Assembly: GCA_017992555.1 (NCBI GenBank)
Contig: JAGOOK010000013.1
Location: 1 to 44,540, forward strand
Reading direction: 5' to 3'
DNA: 44,540 nt
Origin: Caldisericia bacterium
GTDB taxonomy: Bacteria; Caldisericota; Caldisericia; JAAYUI01
In this document: in pieces, positions 36,301 to 43,351 of the stretch
Layout: the number at the start of each line of letters is the position of its first letter
Numbering within the stretch: position 1 is the stretch's first letter
Made by a program: the position numbers and the translations under genes
The notes under the pieces: generated by a model
What the model was told of the DNA's origin: nothing
Databases searched by the model: none
The model's input: the letters and a program-made list of their open reading frames with translations, nothing else

Positions 36301-36878
36301 ACAGGCAAAACCTGTTCAAAAGAGTGCAACTGGATGGCCTACAGCCAAAAACAGGGAAAAGCATCTCTTTCCTGGCACCGCTCCCGCAAGGTTCTGGCGA
36401 TATGGTGCTGATTGCAAGCATTGAGTCCGAGGGTGAAGTACAGCTTGAGAACAATACAAAGTCGTTCCCCTTCAATGTTGTCCCGAGGACAAAGTACAAA
36501 ACTATTGTGATGCAGGTGGGGAGTTACACTGCAACGGTTGATGGTGAAGCGACACAAATTACATCGCCACCCATCCAGTTGAAAAATGGAAGGGTCATGG
36601 TTCCGTTTAGATTCCTTGCCGAATCCCTGGGGGCTACAGTAGCCTGGGATGGCGATACCAAAATGGTCACCTTCACAAAAGGCAAGCTTGTCATTTTCCT
36701 TTGGGTTGGCAGGGATTATGCAATATCAGGTGGAACAATGGTCCAGCTTGATGCACCCCCAATGATCCAAGGAGGCAGGACTTATATTCCAGTGAGGTTT
36801 GTTTCAGAACAGCTTGGTGCCCAGGTCATCTGGGATGGCAAGAACAGGATAGTAACAGTTAAACTGAAGATGGATTAG
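33297..36878 (+). CDS. Large secreted protein: calcium-type repeats, barrel-like and CARDB domains, C-terminal stalk domain
   Basis: A 1193-residue exported protein when started at TTG 33297, giving MNSLKGRSSQALKFW then a hydrophobic signal core ending near residue 35. The N-terminal 360 residues are beta-rich and unrecognised. Asp-rich calcium-type repeats lie at about 370-440 (DTDNDGLDDDVERFLG, DSNSDGYPDSLG). A possible TIM-barrel-like region lies at about 498-668 (GFTGVVLDYCAI, GLKVAVTVPSPY) and a GATase/flavodoxin-like segment at about 700-800 (IKNWIEKGGNILFRLGDG). A CARDB domain (about 965-1060) and a stalk domain (about 1065-1193, VPFRFLAESLGATVAWDG and IPVRFVSEQLGAQVIWDG) follow. The frame is open further upstream but only inside pgk. 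It overlaps pgk by 56 bases and the convergent anti-sigma gene by 4. Role unknown; surface-located. Confidence 0.82.
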   Translation: MNSLKGRSSQALKFWTTLSLSALLVFTCAVVPVRNAEKASSLGITSALIIPCSQMEGLYLDQAQETWVEGCSRRSTGFFEYKIRFDGEGPILLEVETSGSIVIEASLNGEPLKQYFESGQIDEDISVKMKRQLRLDASGGSPLRVKFSKKKGSSKPFALWKLYVRRGVEIYPGTPTEQAYLDSAGSSILLPGGGRGLSKGDEVKYKVNQAEAGPLGVVIESIGDMKVLLASGGAPEDVELMKSGEFTYGFMTANDLNSSIVLRATGELKIIRVSIYFGLSCMDFQTELSKMVFPGFGKEAILSVDEPIVFKLPPHADSIFWCQAENIASIKTEGLEIYNLSGCLFTKVPQSLNEVKLQGSGKLYSWGIDQDPDEDSLPSSFEMAYGTDADRAFTDFDEQNDYVDIMPLDTDNDGLDDDVERFLGINPSYYDSNSDGYPDSLGLSTPKLSPFCANITRKPWPGVLNQDVYDPQLVSQAIRFGDTNLIIPFGKILLDRDPVTGLKTWMGEAEGFTGVVLDYCAIKMADLSKPEMIDAFQIYAKRLWGNIETDDNLAYKAGMFCCNRIESFGKEAIKLAKEKGLKVAVTVPSPYSPDRAIVPYLLLKEFDRVTVIPPAFSSDQMGFYAGFKDAGIIGRGVYIYVSDEKTSRAYIAGVRESGFLLGTSVSENRPLSLPDKPVTAKTDFVQIITDSSVWAPQFDIQNQHPDWVLQLAQNGYFCRPSQMQDFIEAKEVFIDETTTFLTEDDLSTIKNWIEKGGNILFRLGDGRFKNEVWWGSRTSLGRIVAREFGLHEVGLGKVYKAGSGHIMLYDGDVSTGAALFFNELKEDAPKPSCQYCEAEKDQVEACFSWSKVEQAGEFPKNDYPITVPIADLKPPKIFVSTCAVPWIEKTDSKVRMLCQGPKGLCASVAIALGGAPLSSSSSTPFSFTVKGGITTISFVCSGGGDAFIFDLSEFLDLEVKQATVYPIKPNEGEAVTVDAYVENKSQIPSGPFTVAFYWNTKDRQNLFKRVQLDGLQPKTGKSISFLAPLPQGSGDMVLIASIESEGEVQLENNTKSFPFNVVPRTKYKTIVMQVGSYTATVDGEATQITSPPIQLKNGRVMVPFRFLAESLGATVAWDGDTKMVTFTKGKLVIFLWVGRDYAISGGTMVQLDAPPMIQGGRTYIPVRFVSEQLGAQVIWDGKNRIVTVKLKMD

Positions 36879-39145
36879 GGCCCGATAATTATCTGGATGG
36901 CCTGGCGGTTTGAGAATTCAACCCCGACCATCATGCCCGTCTTCAGGTCTTCTGGCGAGCCAGGTTCTTCTTCAGTATCATGTTGGATAATTCTTATTGC
37001 AGTTTTTGGGGTAACTAGCAGTGTTGGCCCATCTTTAAATGTGATCTGAATCCCATTTTGGGTGTGAGTCAACGATTCGATTTGAAATTTGGGGAGCTTT
37101 TTAATATCGCCTTGCCCCATGCCCATACCACCCATGCCCTTTGGCATCTTGACGACCTTTGTTGCCACAATCTTGCCGTTTATTTTAAATACGATTGCGA
37201 CAACTTTGTCCCCCACATTGATTTCATTCCGTGAGCAGGAGCCTCTCCCTTTCCCGGCGCACTCGCACTCGGTTGAAGATGTTATGTTTATTTGTTTACC
37301 GTTTATGACAATAAAGGACCCGGTTTTTTCTGATATCTCTCCCCTTACTTCCTCGGGTGGCTGTGGTTTATCGGCATGTGCAATATGCAGGGCCTGGTTT
37401 TTGTATTCCAGAACCCACAGGGTGTTTCCGGGCCTCATTTCTTGGAATATTTCTTGAGATGGTATCTGGATGCCATCGAAGTCAGATGCCAAGGTTTCTG
37501 GTATGAGTTGAACTATTTTTTCTGCGAGAGTTTCATCCGCGCACAGCAATCGCATGTTTCTAAAATCATCTTTTATCATCCAGAGTTTCTTGATTGAGAA
37601 TCCTGTGTTTGGAATGAGGATGGCTGTCGAAACTCCATTTTTTGTCGACACCGTCAATTTCGTGTTTTTCGCAATCCTTGAAAGTATCTTTGGATGCAAG
37701 GCAAATTCGTTTCCATTAAACTTTACAGTTACCAGGGTATTTTGGTTGATCAGGAACTGGCCTACATCTGTTGTTATCTTTGTCCCGCTGATGCTTTTGA
37801 GTGTTGTTTCAAAAGTCGAATTCAGGTAATCGGGGGTGCCAGACTGGTTCTTGTTGCCAGTACCGGTTTTTTTGGATGTATCTTTTGTTCCGCTATTTGC
37901 AGGAGATTTTGGTGTTGATTTGTTTTCTCCAGTTTTGTTCCCACTGCTTGGTGTTTGAGTATTGTTGCCGCCATCTTTGGGATTTTTCGGTTGTGATTGC
38001 CCGTTTTTGTTTTCATCCATTGGTGCAACAAAACGTGCTATCATTCTGGGGCCAAACCTTAGCCCCCTGACCCTTATTGGCATTCCCTTGCCTATTTCGC
38101 CCATCATTGCGGTCTCGCCTTCGATGAATCTTACTTGCATCGGGCCTTGGGGAGTTTGGACTGTGGCAATTCCTTCTCTGATATCTGCTATGTTGCCAGT
38201 TGTTTCAAAGTACTCGTTTGGGCAGTGCCCTGGCATGATGATGGGCCTTGGTCCTGGTGCGCCATGTTTCATCTCAAAGCGCATTCTTGCACATCCCATC
38301 ATTTTGACTTCTTCCCAGGACATGGGGTTTCCACTCTGGTCTACAGGAAGTGCGTCTTGCGGCACTGGTATTGGCCCGCCAAAATTCATTGGAACTATTG
38401 TATGGTCAAGTACTTCTGCGTTGATCTCAAGTTCTGAAGCATCGAGAATCATTCGTTTTCTCTCGATTATTGGGGAAGCTATTGCCGGATCTACCGAAAA
38501 AACTGATACTCCGAGGTGGTTTGCTATTCTTCCCCAGCCCCATGGAGCAAGCCTTAGCCCAACAATATTGTCAAATTCGGTGTTTGTATTGTTTTTGATA
38601 TATGTGGCAATGAGTATGTCTTTGTCTGTGAGGCCTTTGTCTCTCAGGTCCCAATACTGCTCGCCCGTTAGACCAGCATCCTGAATTGCCTTGTCAATTG
38701 CTACGGTTTTGTATATTCCTCCGGACTGTTCATCCTGGTAGATTGATTCGAGGTCATTTGCGGCACTGTTGATCATGTTGGAGCTAATGTAGTTAATGAG
38801 ATTGCCCTCGGCTCCGAAAACTGGGGTAAAGACACCCGCAAGAAGGATTGCCAGGCATGCCGCAATGCCAATTGCTGGTTTGAGAAGAAAAGAGAATTTC
38901 CTGTGTTTTTTGGATGACTGGGCTTCCTTGAGTATTTTCCCCCACAACATTGCTGGCGGGTTGAGAGAAGAAGCCTGTGATTCAAGGTGTTTGGCTACTT
39001 TTTCAGTGAGTGCTTTGAATGCTTCAAATTCTTTTTTGCACTCCCCGCAGTCGGCAAGGTGTTTTTCAAAAGTCTCGCGCCTACCTCTTGGCAGTGACCC
39101 TTCCAGATACTCGATAAACTCTTCTCTAATTTTCTTACAGTCCAT
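36875..39145 (-). CDS. Anti-sigma factor with zinc-finger head and very large extracellular domain
   Basis: A 756-residue membrane protein. The cytoplasmic head (1-80) has the zinc-binding anti-sigma pattern C3 and H29-x3-C33-x2-C36 (KHLADCGEC), known to hold ECF sigma factors inactive. A single transmembrane helix lies at about 88-111. The extracellular part of about 640 residues has a helical region, beta units resembling DUF5666/OB folds (near 310-380 and 600-670), a Ser/Thr/Asn/Lys-rich linker (about 385-445) and more beta units to the end. Most ECF anti-sigma factors have far smaller sensor parts. Its ATG lies inside the sigma gene with AGAGGGG upstream, an 11-base overlap, so the pair is made together. 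Confidence 0.88.
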   Translation of the reverse strand: MDCKKIREEFIEYLEGSLPRGRRETFEKHLADCGECKKEFEAFKALTEKVAKHLESQASSLNPPAMLWGKILKEAQSSKKHRKFSFLLKPAIGIAACLAILLAGVFTPVFGAEGNLINYISSNMINSAANDLESIYQDEQSGGIYKTVAIDKAIQDAGLTGEQYWDLRDKGLTDKDILIATYIKNNTNTEFDNIVGLRLAPWGWGRIANHLGVSVFSVDPAIASPIIERKRMILDASELEINAEVLDHTIVPMNFGGPIPVPQDALPVDQSGNPMSWEEVKMMGCARMRFEMKHGAPGPRPIIMPGHCPNEYFETTGNIADIREGIATVQTPQGPMQVRFIEGETAMMGEIGKGMPIRVRGLRFGPRMIARFVAPMDENKNGQSQPKNPKDGGNNTQTPSSGNKTGENKSTPKSPANSGTKDTSKKTGTGNKNQSGTPDYLNSTFETTLKSISGTKITTDVGQFLINQNTLVTVKFNGNEFALHPKILSRIAKNTKLTVSTKNGVSTAILIPNTGFSIKKLWMIKDDFRNMRLLCADETLAEKIVQLIPETLASDFDGIQIPSQEIFQEMRPGNTLWVLEYKNQALHIAHADKPQPPEEVRGEISEKTGSFIVINGKQINITSSTECECAGKGRGSCSRNEINVGDKVVAIVFKINGKIVATKVVKMPKGMGGMGMGQGDIKKLPKFQIESLTHTQNGIQITFKDGPTLLVTPKTAIRIIQHDTEEEPGSPEDLKTGMMVGVEFSNRQAIQIIIGP

Positions 39146-39698
39146 TTTTGCCCCTCTGGGCCGTTGTGCTTAGTGTTTCGAGAGCCGTGTACAACCTGGC
39201 TTTAACGGCGCTTTCGCCTATTCCCAGGCCGTCTGCTATCTCTCTTATCTTAAGCCCTTCATAATATTTCATTACGACAACTTGCCGCTGATTGTCAGTA
39301 AGGATTCCCATTGCATTCTGGAGCTCATAGGAAATGTCATCAGAAAGCTGTCTGTCTCTGTATGAGTCCATCTCCTCGGCCGGAGTATAACCAGTTTCTG
39401 CCAGCTCCTCGATGCTTTCAGTTCTCTCTTCCTGTGCCCTTCTGTAGCTTATGATCTCGTTGCTTATGACCCGTGAGAGCCATGGTTTGAAGGGTCTTGA
39501 AGGGTCATATTTTGATGCAAATCTCCATATTTTAAGGAAGATGTCCTGGGCGAGCTCTTCAGCCTTGCCATTGTCGTGCAGTTGCATTGCCGCAACCTTG
39601 AAAATGTATGCGCCAAACTCGTCGTAGAGGCACCTGAAAGCGTCCTCATCGCCTTTTGCTATCCTTTTCATGAGGCTGGCGGCATCAAATTCTTGCAT
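39135..39698 (-). CDS. ECF-type RNA polymerase sigma factor (RpoE-like)
   Basis: A 187-residue sigma-70 family factor. Region 2 (about 10-85) shows YDEFGAYIFKVA, AEELAQDIFLKIW and FKPWLSRVISNEI. Region 4 (about 125-180) shows LTDNQRQVVVMKYYEGL and a helix-turn-helix EIADGLGIGESAVKARLY. It directs transcription of a specific regulon when released from the anti-sigma factor encoded next. The start ATG 39698 lacks a visible ribosome site nearby (the closest purine-rich run, AAGGAAAG, is about 30 bases upstream). It lies 47 bases after gatB, so it may be expressed from the gat transcript. Confidence 0.94.
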   Translation of the reverse strand: MQEFDAASLMKRIAKGDEDAFRCLYDEFGAYIFKVAAMQLHDNGKAEELAQDIFLKIWRFASKYDPSRPFKPWLSRVISNEIISYRRAQEERTESIEELAETGYTPAEEMDSYRDRQLSDDISYELQNAMGILTDNQRQVVVMKYYEGLKIREIADGLGIGESAVKARLYTALETLSTTAQRGKNGL

Positions 39699-39745
39699 TA
39701 TGGTTTATTTTTGGTTTTGGGACTTTCCTTACGAGGCATTGTTGG

Positions 39746-41179
39746 TTAAAGCCTTGAGAGCGCTTCTTCGACAAGCCGTTTTACCGTTTCGGCCTGTGCT
39801 TTCCCACAAGAGGCCTTGAGCACTTGTCCGATAAAGAACCCTGAAAGGGCAGTTTTGCCCTGCTTGTATTGTTCGATCTGTTTCGGATTATTTTCGATTA
39901 CCTGCCTGACAAGTTCGATGATTGCGGATTCATCCTCTATTACTATCAGATTGCGTTCCTTTGCGATCTCTTCTGGACTAGAACCAGCAACAATATCGGG
40001 GATGATTGTTTTTGCTGACTGGTTTGTTATCTGGTTTGAATCTACCAGCTTCACCAGCTCTGAAAGGAGTTTCGGGGTCAGCTTTGTCTGGCCAAGCGAG
40101 AGCCCCTCTTTTGCAAAATAGCCCTGGATTTCCACTGTCAGGAAACTGCAGGTTTTTTTGGGGCTGGCGCCGTTTTTGACGCATTCCTCAAAAAACGCCG
40201 TTGTTTCTTTGTCTTGTGTCAGAACACCCGCGTCATATTGTGAAAGGCCATATTCCTTCTCGAATTTTTCTGCGATCTGGCCAGGCGTTTTTGGCATTTC
40301 CTGCCTGATTTTTTCGATTTGATCGGTGCTTGTGACCATTGGCGGAAGGTCTGGTTCCGGGAAGTACCTGTAGTCATTGAGCTCCTCTTTTGAGCGCATC
40401 CCCGCAGTTTCGCCTGTAGACTCGATAAAGTGCCTTGTTTCGGCAGTTACCTGCCCGCCCTGGGCAATGAGGTCTCTCTGGCGTTTTGCCTCAAATTCGA
40501 GTGCTCTTCTTGCTGACCTGAAGGAATTGAGATTTTTTACTTCCACCTTTGTGCCGAAAGACCCATCCGGATTTTTTATCGACACGTTTACATCGCACCT
40601 GAGTGCACCCTCTTCCATATTGCCGGTTGAAATGCCAATGAACCGGACGAGATTTCTCAGGGCAAAAAGGTATGCCTGGGCCTCTTCGGGGGTTTCAATG
40701 CATGGCTCTGTAACAATCTCTGCGAGCGGGGTGCCACACCTGTTATAATCAACCAGAGACGAGGACGATTTTGTTATGTCCCCTGAATGGAACATTTTTC
40801 CAGCGTCTTCTTCAAGGTGGATTCTCGTTATGTCGACCTTTTTTTTGCCTTTTCCAAACGGGAACTCAAGGAATCCTTTTTGCCCCAGAGGTGTGGCGTA
40901 CTGGGTTATCTGATAGCCCTTTGGAAGGTCCGGATAGAAATAGTTTTTTCGGTAATATGGTGCCACTTCGTTTATTTTGCAGTTTAGCGCGAGGGCAAGC
41001 TGGAGGCCCATTTCAGAGGCTTTTTCGTTGACCGTTGGCAGGGTCCCTGGCAGTCCAAGGCAGACCGGGCACACATTTGTGTTTGGCTCGTCGCCAAATG
41101 AATTCTTGCAACCGCAAAACATCTTTGTCGCAGACAAAAGTTGCACATGGACTTCGATTCCTATTACAAGATCAGACAT
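39746..41179 (-). CDS. gatB: Asp-tRNA(Asn)/Glu-tRNA(Gln) amidotransferase subunit B
   Basis: A 477-residue tRNA-binding kinase-like subunit of GatCAB, which converts mischarged Glu-tRNA(Gln) or Asp-tRNA(Asn) to the amidated form. The N terminus reads MSDLVIGIEVHVQLLSATKM, followed by zinc cysteines FCGC and CPVC, FYPDLPKGYQITQY, and RCDVNVSI. The C-terminal helical domain has FFIGQVLKASCGKA. The open frame extends 29 codons upstream, but ATG 41179 matches the family start and has AGGAG 6 bases before it. It overlaps the small membrane protein gene by 8 bases. Confidence 0.96.
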   Translation of the reverse strand: MSDLVIGIEVHVQLLSATKMFCGCKNSFGDEPNTNVCPVCLGLPGTLPTVNEKASEMGLQLALALNCKINEVAPYYRKNYFYPDLPKGYQITQYATPLGQKGFLEFPFGKGKKKVDITRIHLEEDAGKMFHSGDITKSSSSLVDYNRCGTPLAEIVTEPCIETPEEAQAYLFALRNLVRFIGISTGNMEEGALRCDVNVSIKNPDGSFGTKVEVKNLNSFRSARRALEFEAKRQRDLIAQGGQVTAETRHFIESTGETAGMRSKEELNDYRYFPEPDLPPMVTSTDQIEKIRQEMPKTPGQIAEKFEKEYGLSQYDAGVLTQDKETTAFFEECVKNGASPKKTCSFLTVEIQGYFAKEGLSLGQTKLTPKLLSELVKLVDSNQITNQSAKTIIPDIVAGSSPEEIAKERNLIVIEDESAIIELVRQVIENNPKQIEQYKQGKTALSGFFIGQVLKASCGKAQAETVKRLVEEALSRL

Positions 41180-41588
41180 TGCCACTCCTGAGGTTTTCAA
41201 TGAGTTTTTTTCGTCTTTTTGCCAAATCGGTAATAATTTGTCTGTATTCACTGGCCAGCCCGTCATTGACGAGCGAGACCGTAAGTGTTTCAGTCCAGGA
41301 AAGCAAAAGAAATATTAACCCTGCCCCGATACACCCCAAACTTAGCATGCCAAGGTAACCGTTTCCACTGAATGCAAGGATGATCCCTGCAAGTACCAGA
41401 AGAAGCCCCCAAAGTCTCTTCGGGGTTATTGCAAAACCTGATCTTCTGACCTTTTTCATGGACAGCCTGTGTTCGGCCATGAGATCGTCTATTCCCCTGA
41501 TTTCTTCTATGATTTTCTTCTCTCTTTCGTTTGCACAGGTCTCACAAACGGGATAAGGTGATGGTTTTTTACATCTGCAGCATTTCAT
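41172..41588 (-). CDS. Small zinc-ribbon membrane protein between gatA and gatB
   Basis: A 138-residue protein from ATG 41588. A short N-terminal zinc ribbon (MKCCRCKKPSPYPVCETC, cysteines as CxxC pairs) is followed by a charged helix, two hydrophobic helices (about 58-74 and 79-98) and a charged C-terminal helix. No family recognised. TTG 41597, overlapping the gatA stop by 4 bases, is an alternative start; GAGG upstream suits the ATG better. Its stop overlaps the gatB start by 8 bases, so it is firmly part of the gat operon, which is unusual. Confidence 0.75.
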   Translation of the reverse strand: MKCCRCKKPSPYPVCETCANEREKKIIEEIRGIDDLMAEHRLSMKKVRRSGFAITPKRLWGLLLVLAGIILAFSGNGYLGMLSLGCIGAGLIFLLLSWTETLTVSLVNDGLASEYRQIITDLAKRRKKLIENLRSGNV

Positions 41589-41593
41589 TGTCG

Positions 41594-42967
41594 TCAAACC
41601 TCTTCAACCTTGCCTGCAAGCATTGCAAGCGAGTCATCAGAGAACGCCGGCCCTGAAAGCTGCATCCCGATTGGCCTTCCTTTGTCATCTTTGCCAAATG
41701 GGAACGTCACTGCTGGGATACCCGCCAGACCCTGCGGGATTGTTAGAAGGTCACAGGTATGCATTTTAAGCGGGTCCTGGATAGAGCCGATCTCGAAGGC
41801 AGTTGTCGGTGTTGTTGGCGTCAGGATGGCGTTTGCTTTTGATAACGCAGAGTATAGTTCACTCGCTATCTTTGCCCTCATTTTGCATGCCTGGAGGTAG
41901 TAGGCATCGTAGAAACCCTCGGATAGCGCATAAGTTCCAATCAGTATCCTTCTCTTGACCTCGGCACCAAAACCATCCGATCTGGTTTTTTTGTATTGAT
42001 TTCCAAGCTCTGGATCTTCAACCTGGAGGCCGTATCTTACACCATCAAACCTTGAGAGGTTGGCGCTGCATTCAGATGGCGTTATTAGCTGGTAGGTTGC
42101 CACTGAATGCTTGAGGTTTGGTATGGAAACCTCGATGAATCTTGCCCCGATTTCCTCAAGCCTTTTCTTGCATTCCTGGAGCATGGCCATGATTTCGGGG
42201 TCTATGTCTAGCTCAAAAAGCTCTTTGGGGATGCCGATTATAGGTTTTTCCGGCAATTCCACTGGCGACCACTCTACGCTTGTTGAGTCCTTTTCGTCCA
42301 ACCCACGCATGGCCTTCAAAACAGTGAGTGTGTCAATGGAGTTTTTTGCCATTGGCCCTATCTGGTCAATCGAGGACGCAAAGGCAACTAGGCCGTACCT
42401 GCTCACCGTGCCATAGGTCGGCCTTATTGCAGACAACCCGCAGAATGCGGCCGGTTGTCGTACTGAACCGCCTGTGTCCGATCCAAGCGAGAAAATTGAG
42501 TAACCTGCGGCAACAGCCGCAGAGGAGCCAGATGAAGAACCACCAGGAACAAGTTTTTTGTCAAGTGGATTATGGGTTGGCCCAAAAGCCGAGTATTCAC
42601 CAGATGACCCCATTGCAAACTCATCCATATTTGTCTTGCATACGGCAATAGCACCGGCGTTTGCGAGCCTGCTGGTTGTTGTCGATTCAAAAAGACTCCT
42701 GTATTCTCCAAGAATTTTGGAGCCGCAAGTGAGTCTCTCTCCTTTGACGCAGATGTTGTCTTTTACAGCATAGGGTATGCAGGAGAGTGGTTTTGATTCG
42801 TCAAAAACAGTTTTTCTGGCAGTTTCTTTTGCCTTCTCGAACATGGGGGTTATTACCGCATTGAGATCGTGTTCCTGGCTTTTCCAGTTTTTTTCGCATT
42901 CCTCAACAAGTTCAATAGGTGAAATTGATTTTGATTTGAGAAGATTTCTGGCTTCTGATATGTTCAT
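41594..42967 (-). CDS. gatA: Asp-tRNA(Asn)/Glu-tRNA(Gln) amidotransferase subunit A
   Basis: A 457-residue amidase-signature enzyme that releases ammonia from glutamine for GatB. The Ser-cisSer-Lys triad is readable: K69 in PYAVKDNI, S144 in GGSSSGSSAA and S168 in DTGGSVRQPA, spaced as in characterised GatA. The C terminus LAGIPAVTFPFG and GRPIGMQLSGP are family-typical. The ATG overlaps the gatC stop (ATGA). The protein ends shortly after VEEV, slightly shorter than many GatA. Confidence 0.97.
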   Translation of the reverse strand: MNISEARNLLKSKSISPIELVEECEKNWKSQEHDLNAVITPMFEKAKETARKTVFDESKPLSCIPYAVKDNICVKGERLTCGSKILGEYRSLFESTTTSRLANAGAIAVCKTNMDEFAMGSSGEYSAFGPTHNPLDKKLVPGGSSSGSSAAVAAGYSIFSLGSDTGGSVRQPAAFCGLSAIRPTYGTVSRYGLVAFASSIDQIGPMAKNSIDTLTVLKAMRGLDEKDSTSVEWSPVELPEKPIIGIPKELFELDIDPEIMAMLQECKKRLEEIGARFIEVSIPNLKHSVATYQLITPSECSANLSRFDGVRYGLQVEDPELGNQYKKTRSDGFGAEVKRRILIGTYALSEGFYDAYYLQACKMRAKIASELYSALSKANAILTPTTPTTAFEIGSIQDPLKMHTCDLLTIPQGLAGIPAVTFPFGKDDKGRPIGMQLSGPAFSDDSLAMLAGKVEEV

Positions 42968-43254
42968 GGCTCACCGGATATGATTTTTGGAACAATATAA
43001 AAAGTTCCGTCTGTTTTTGGTGCCTGCGAGAGTGCATCACTTTTTTTGATACCTTCTGATGGCTTATCTTTCCTGTGTTTGAGAATGCACCACTTTGGCA
43101 ATACCATTGGCTCGCAGTTCTTCAGGTCAATGTTTCTGATTTGTGAAAAACTTTCAACAAGCCTTTCAATATCTTTTTCGAGGCCATCTGATTTCGCATG
43201 GTCGAGTTTTGATAGCTCAAAAATCCTTTTGAGGTCTTTATTTTCAACAAGCAT
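42964..43254 (-). CDS. gatC: Asp-tRNA(Asn)/Glu-tRNA(Gln) amidotransferase subunit C
   Basis: A 96-residue small subunit that stabilises GatA-GatB. The N-terminal LKRIFELSKLDH, the central helix ending in SFSQIRNIDL, and the C-terminal YIVPKII fit the family. The frame is open upstream to 43314, but ATG 43254 with AGGAGG upstream gives the normal GatC beginning. First gene of the leftward gat operon, divergent from der. Confidence 0.92.
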   Translation of the reverse strand: MLVENKDLKRIFELSKLDHAKSDGLEKDIERLVESFSQIRNIDLKNCEPMVLPKWCILKHRKDKPSEGIKKSDALSQAPKTDGTFYIVPKIISGEP

Positions 43255-43273
43255 CTTGCCTCCTGGAGGGGAA

Positions 43274-43279
43274 ATTATA
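43274..43279 (-). promoter_or_regulatory. Possible -10 element for gatC
   Basis: A perfect TATAAT on the minus strand about 20 bases before the gatC start. The region at 16-18 bases upstream of it (CTGGAG) is a poor -35, so the promoter may be weak or activator-dependent. It lies back to back with the der promoter. Confidence 0.35.
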
Positions 43280-43307
43280 GCCAGTATTTGCCAATTCTCC
43301 AGTGTAC

Positions 43308-43336
43308 TTGACAAATGTCGTTTGGGGCAATACTTA
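43308..43336 (+). promoter_or_regulatory. Possible promoter of der
   Basis: A perfect TTGACA (43308-43313) followed after 17 bases by TACTTA (43331-43336), a weak -10. The start would be near 43343, about 9 bases before the der ATG, again a very short leader. The -35 is the stronger part of the evidence. Confidence 0.35.
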
Positions 43337-43351
43337 TTTCAGGTAGAACAA

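Noticed and set aside
37962..38684. 240-residue open frame on the plus strand
   Set aside because: Antisense to the anti-sigma gene, whose zinc finger, membrane helix and overlap with the sigma gene are convincing; composition is typical of a shadow frame and there is no ribosome site.
41180..41266. 29-codon upstream extension of gatB
   Set aside because: It overlaps the small membrane gene and precedes the family-typical start MSDLVIGIEVHVQL with its own ribosome site.
43255..43314. 20-codon upstream extension of gatC
   Set aside because: It contains the ribosome site and -10 element as coding sequence and does not resemble GatC; ATG 43254 fits.
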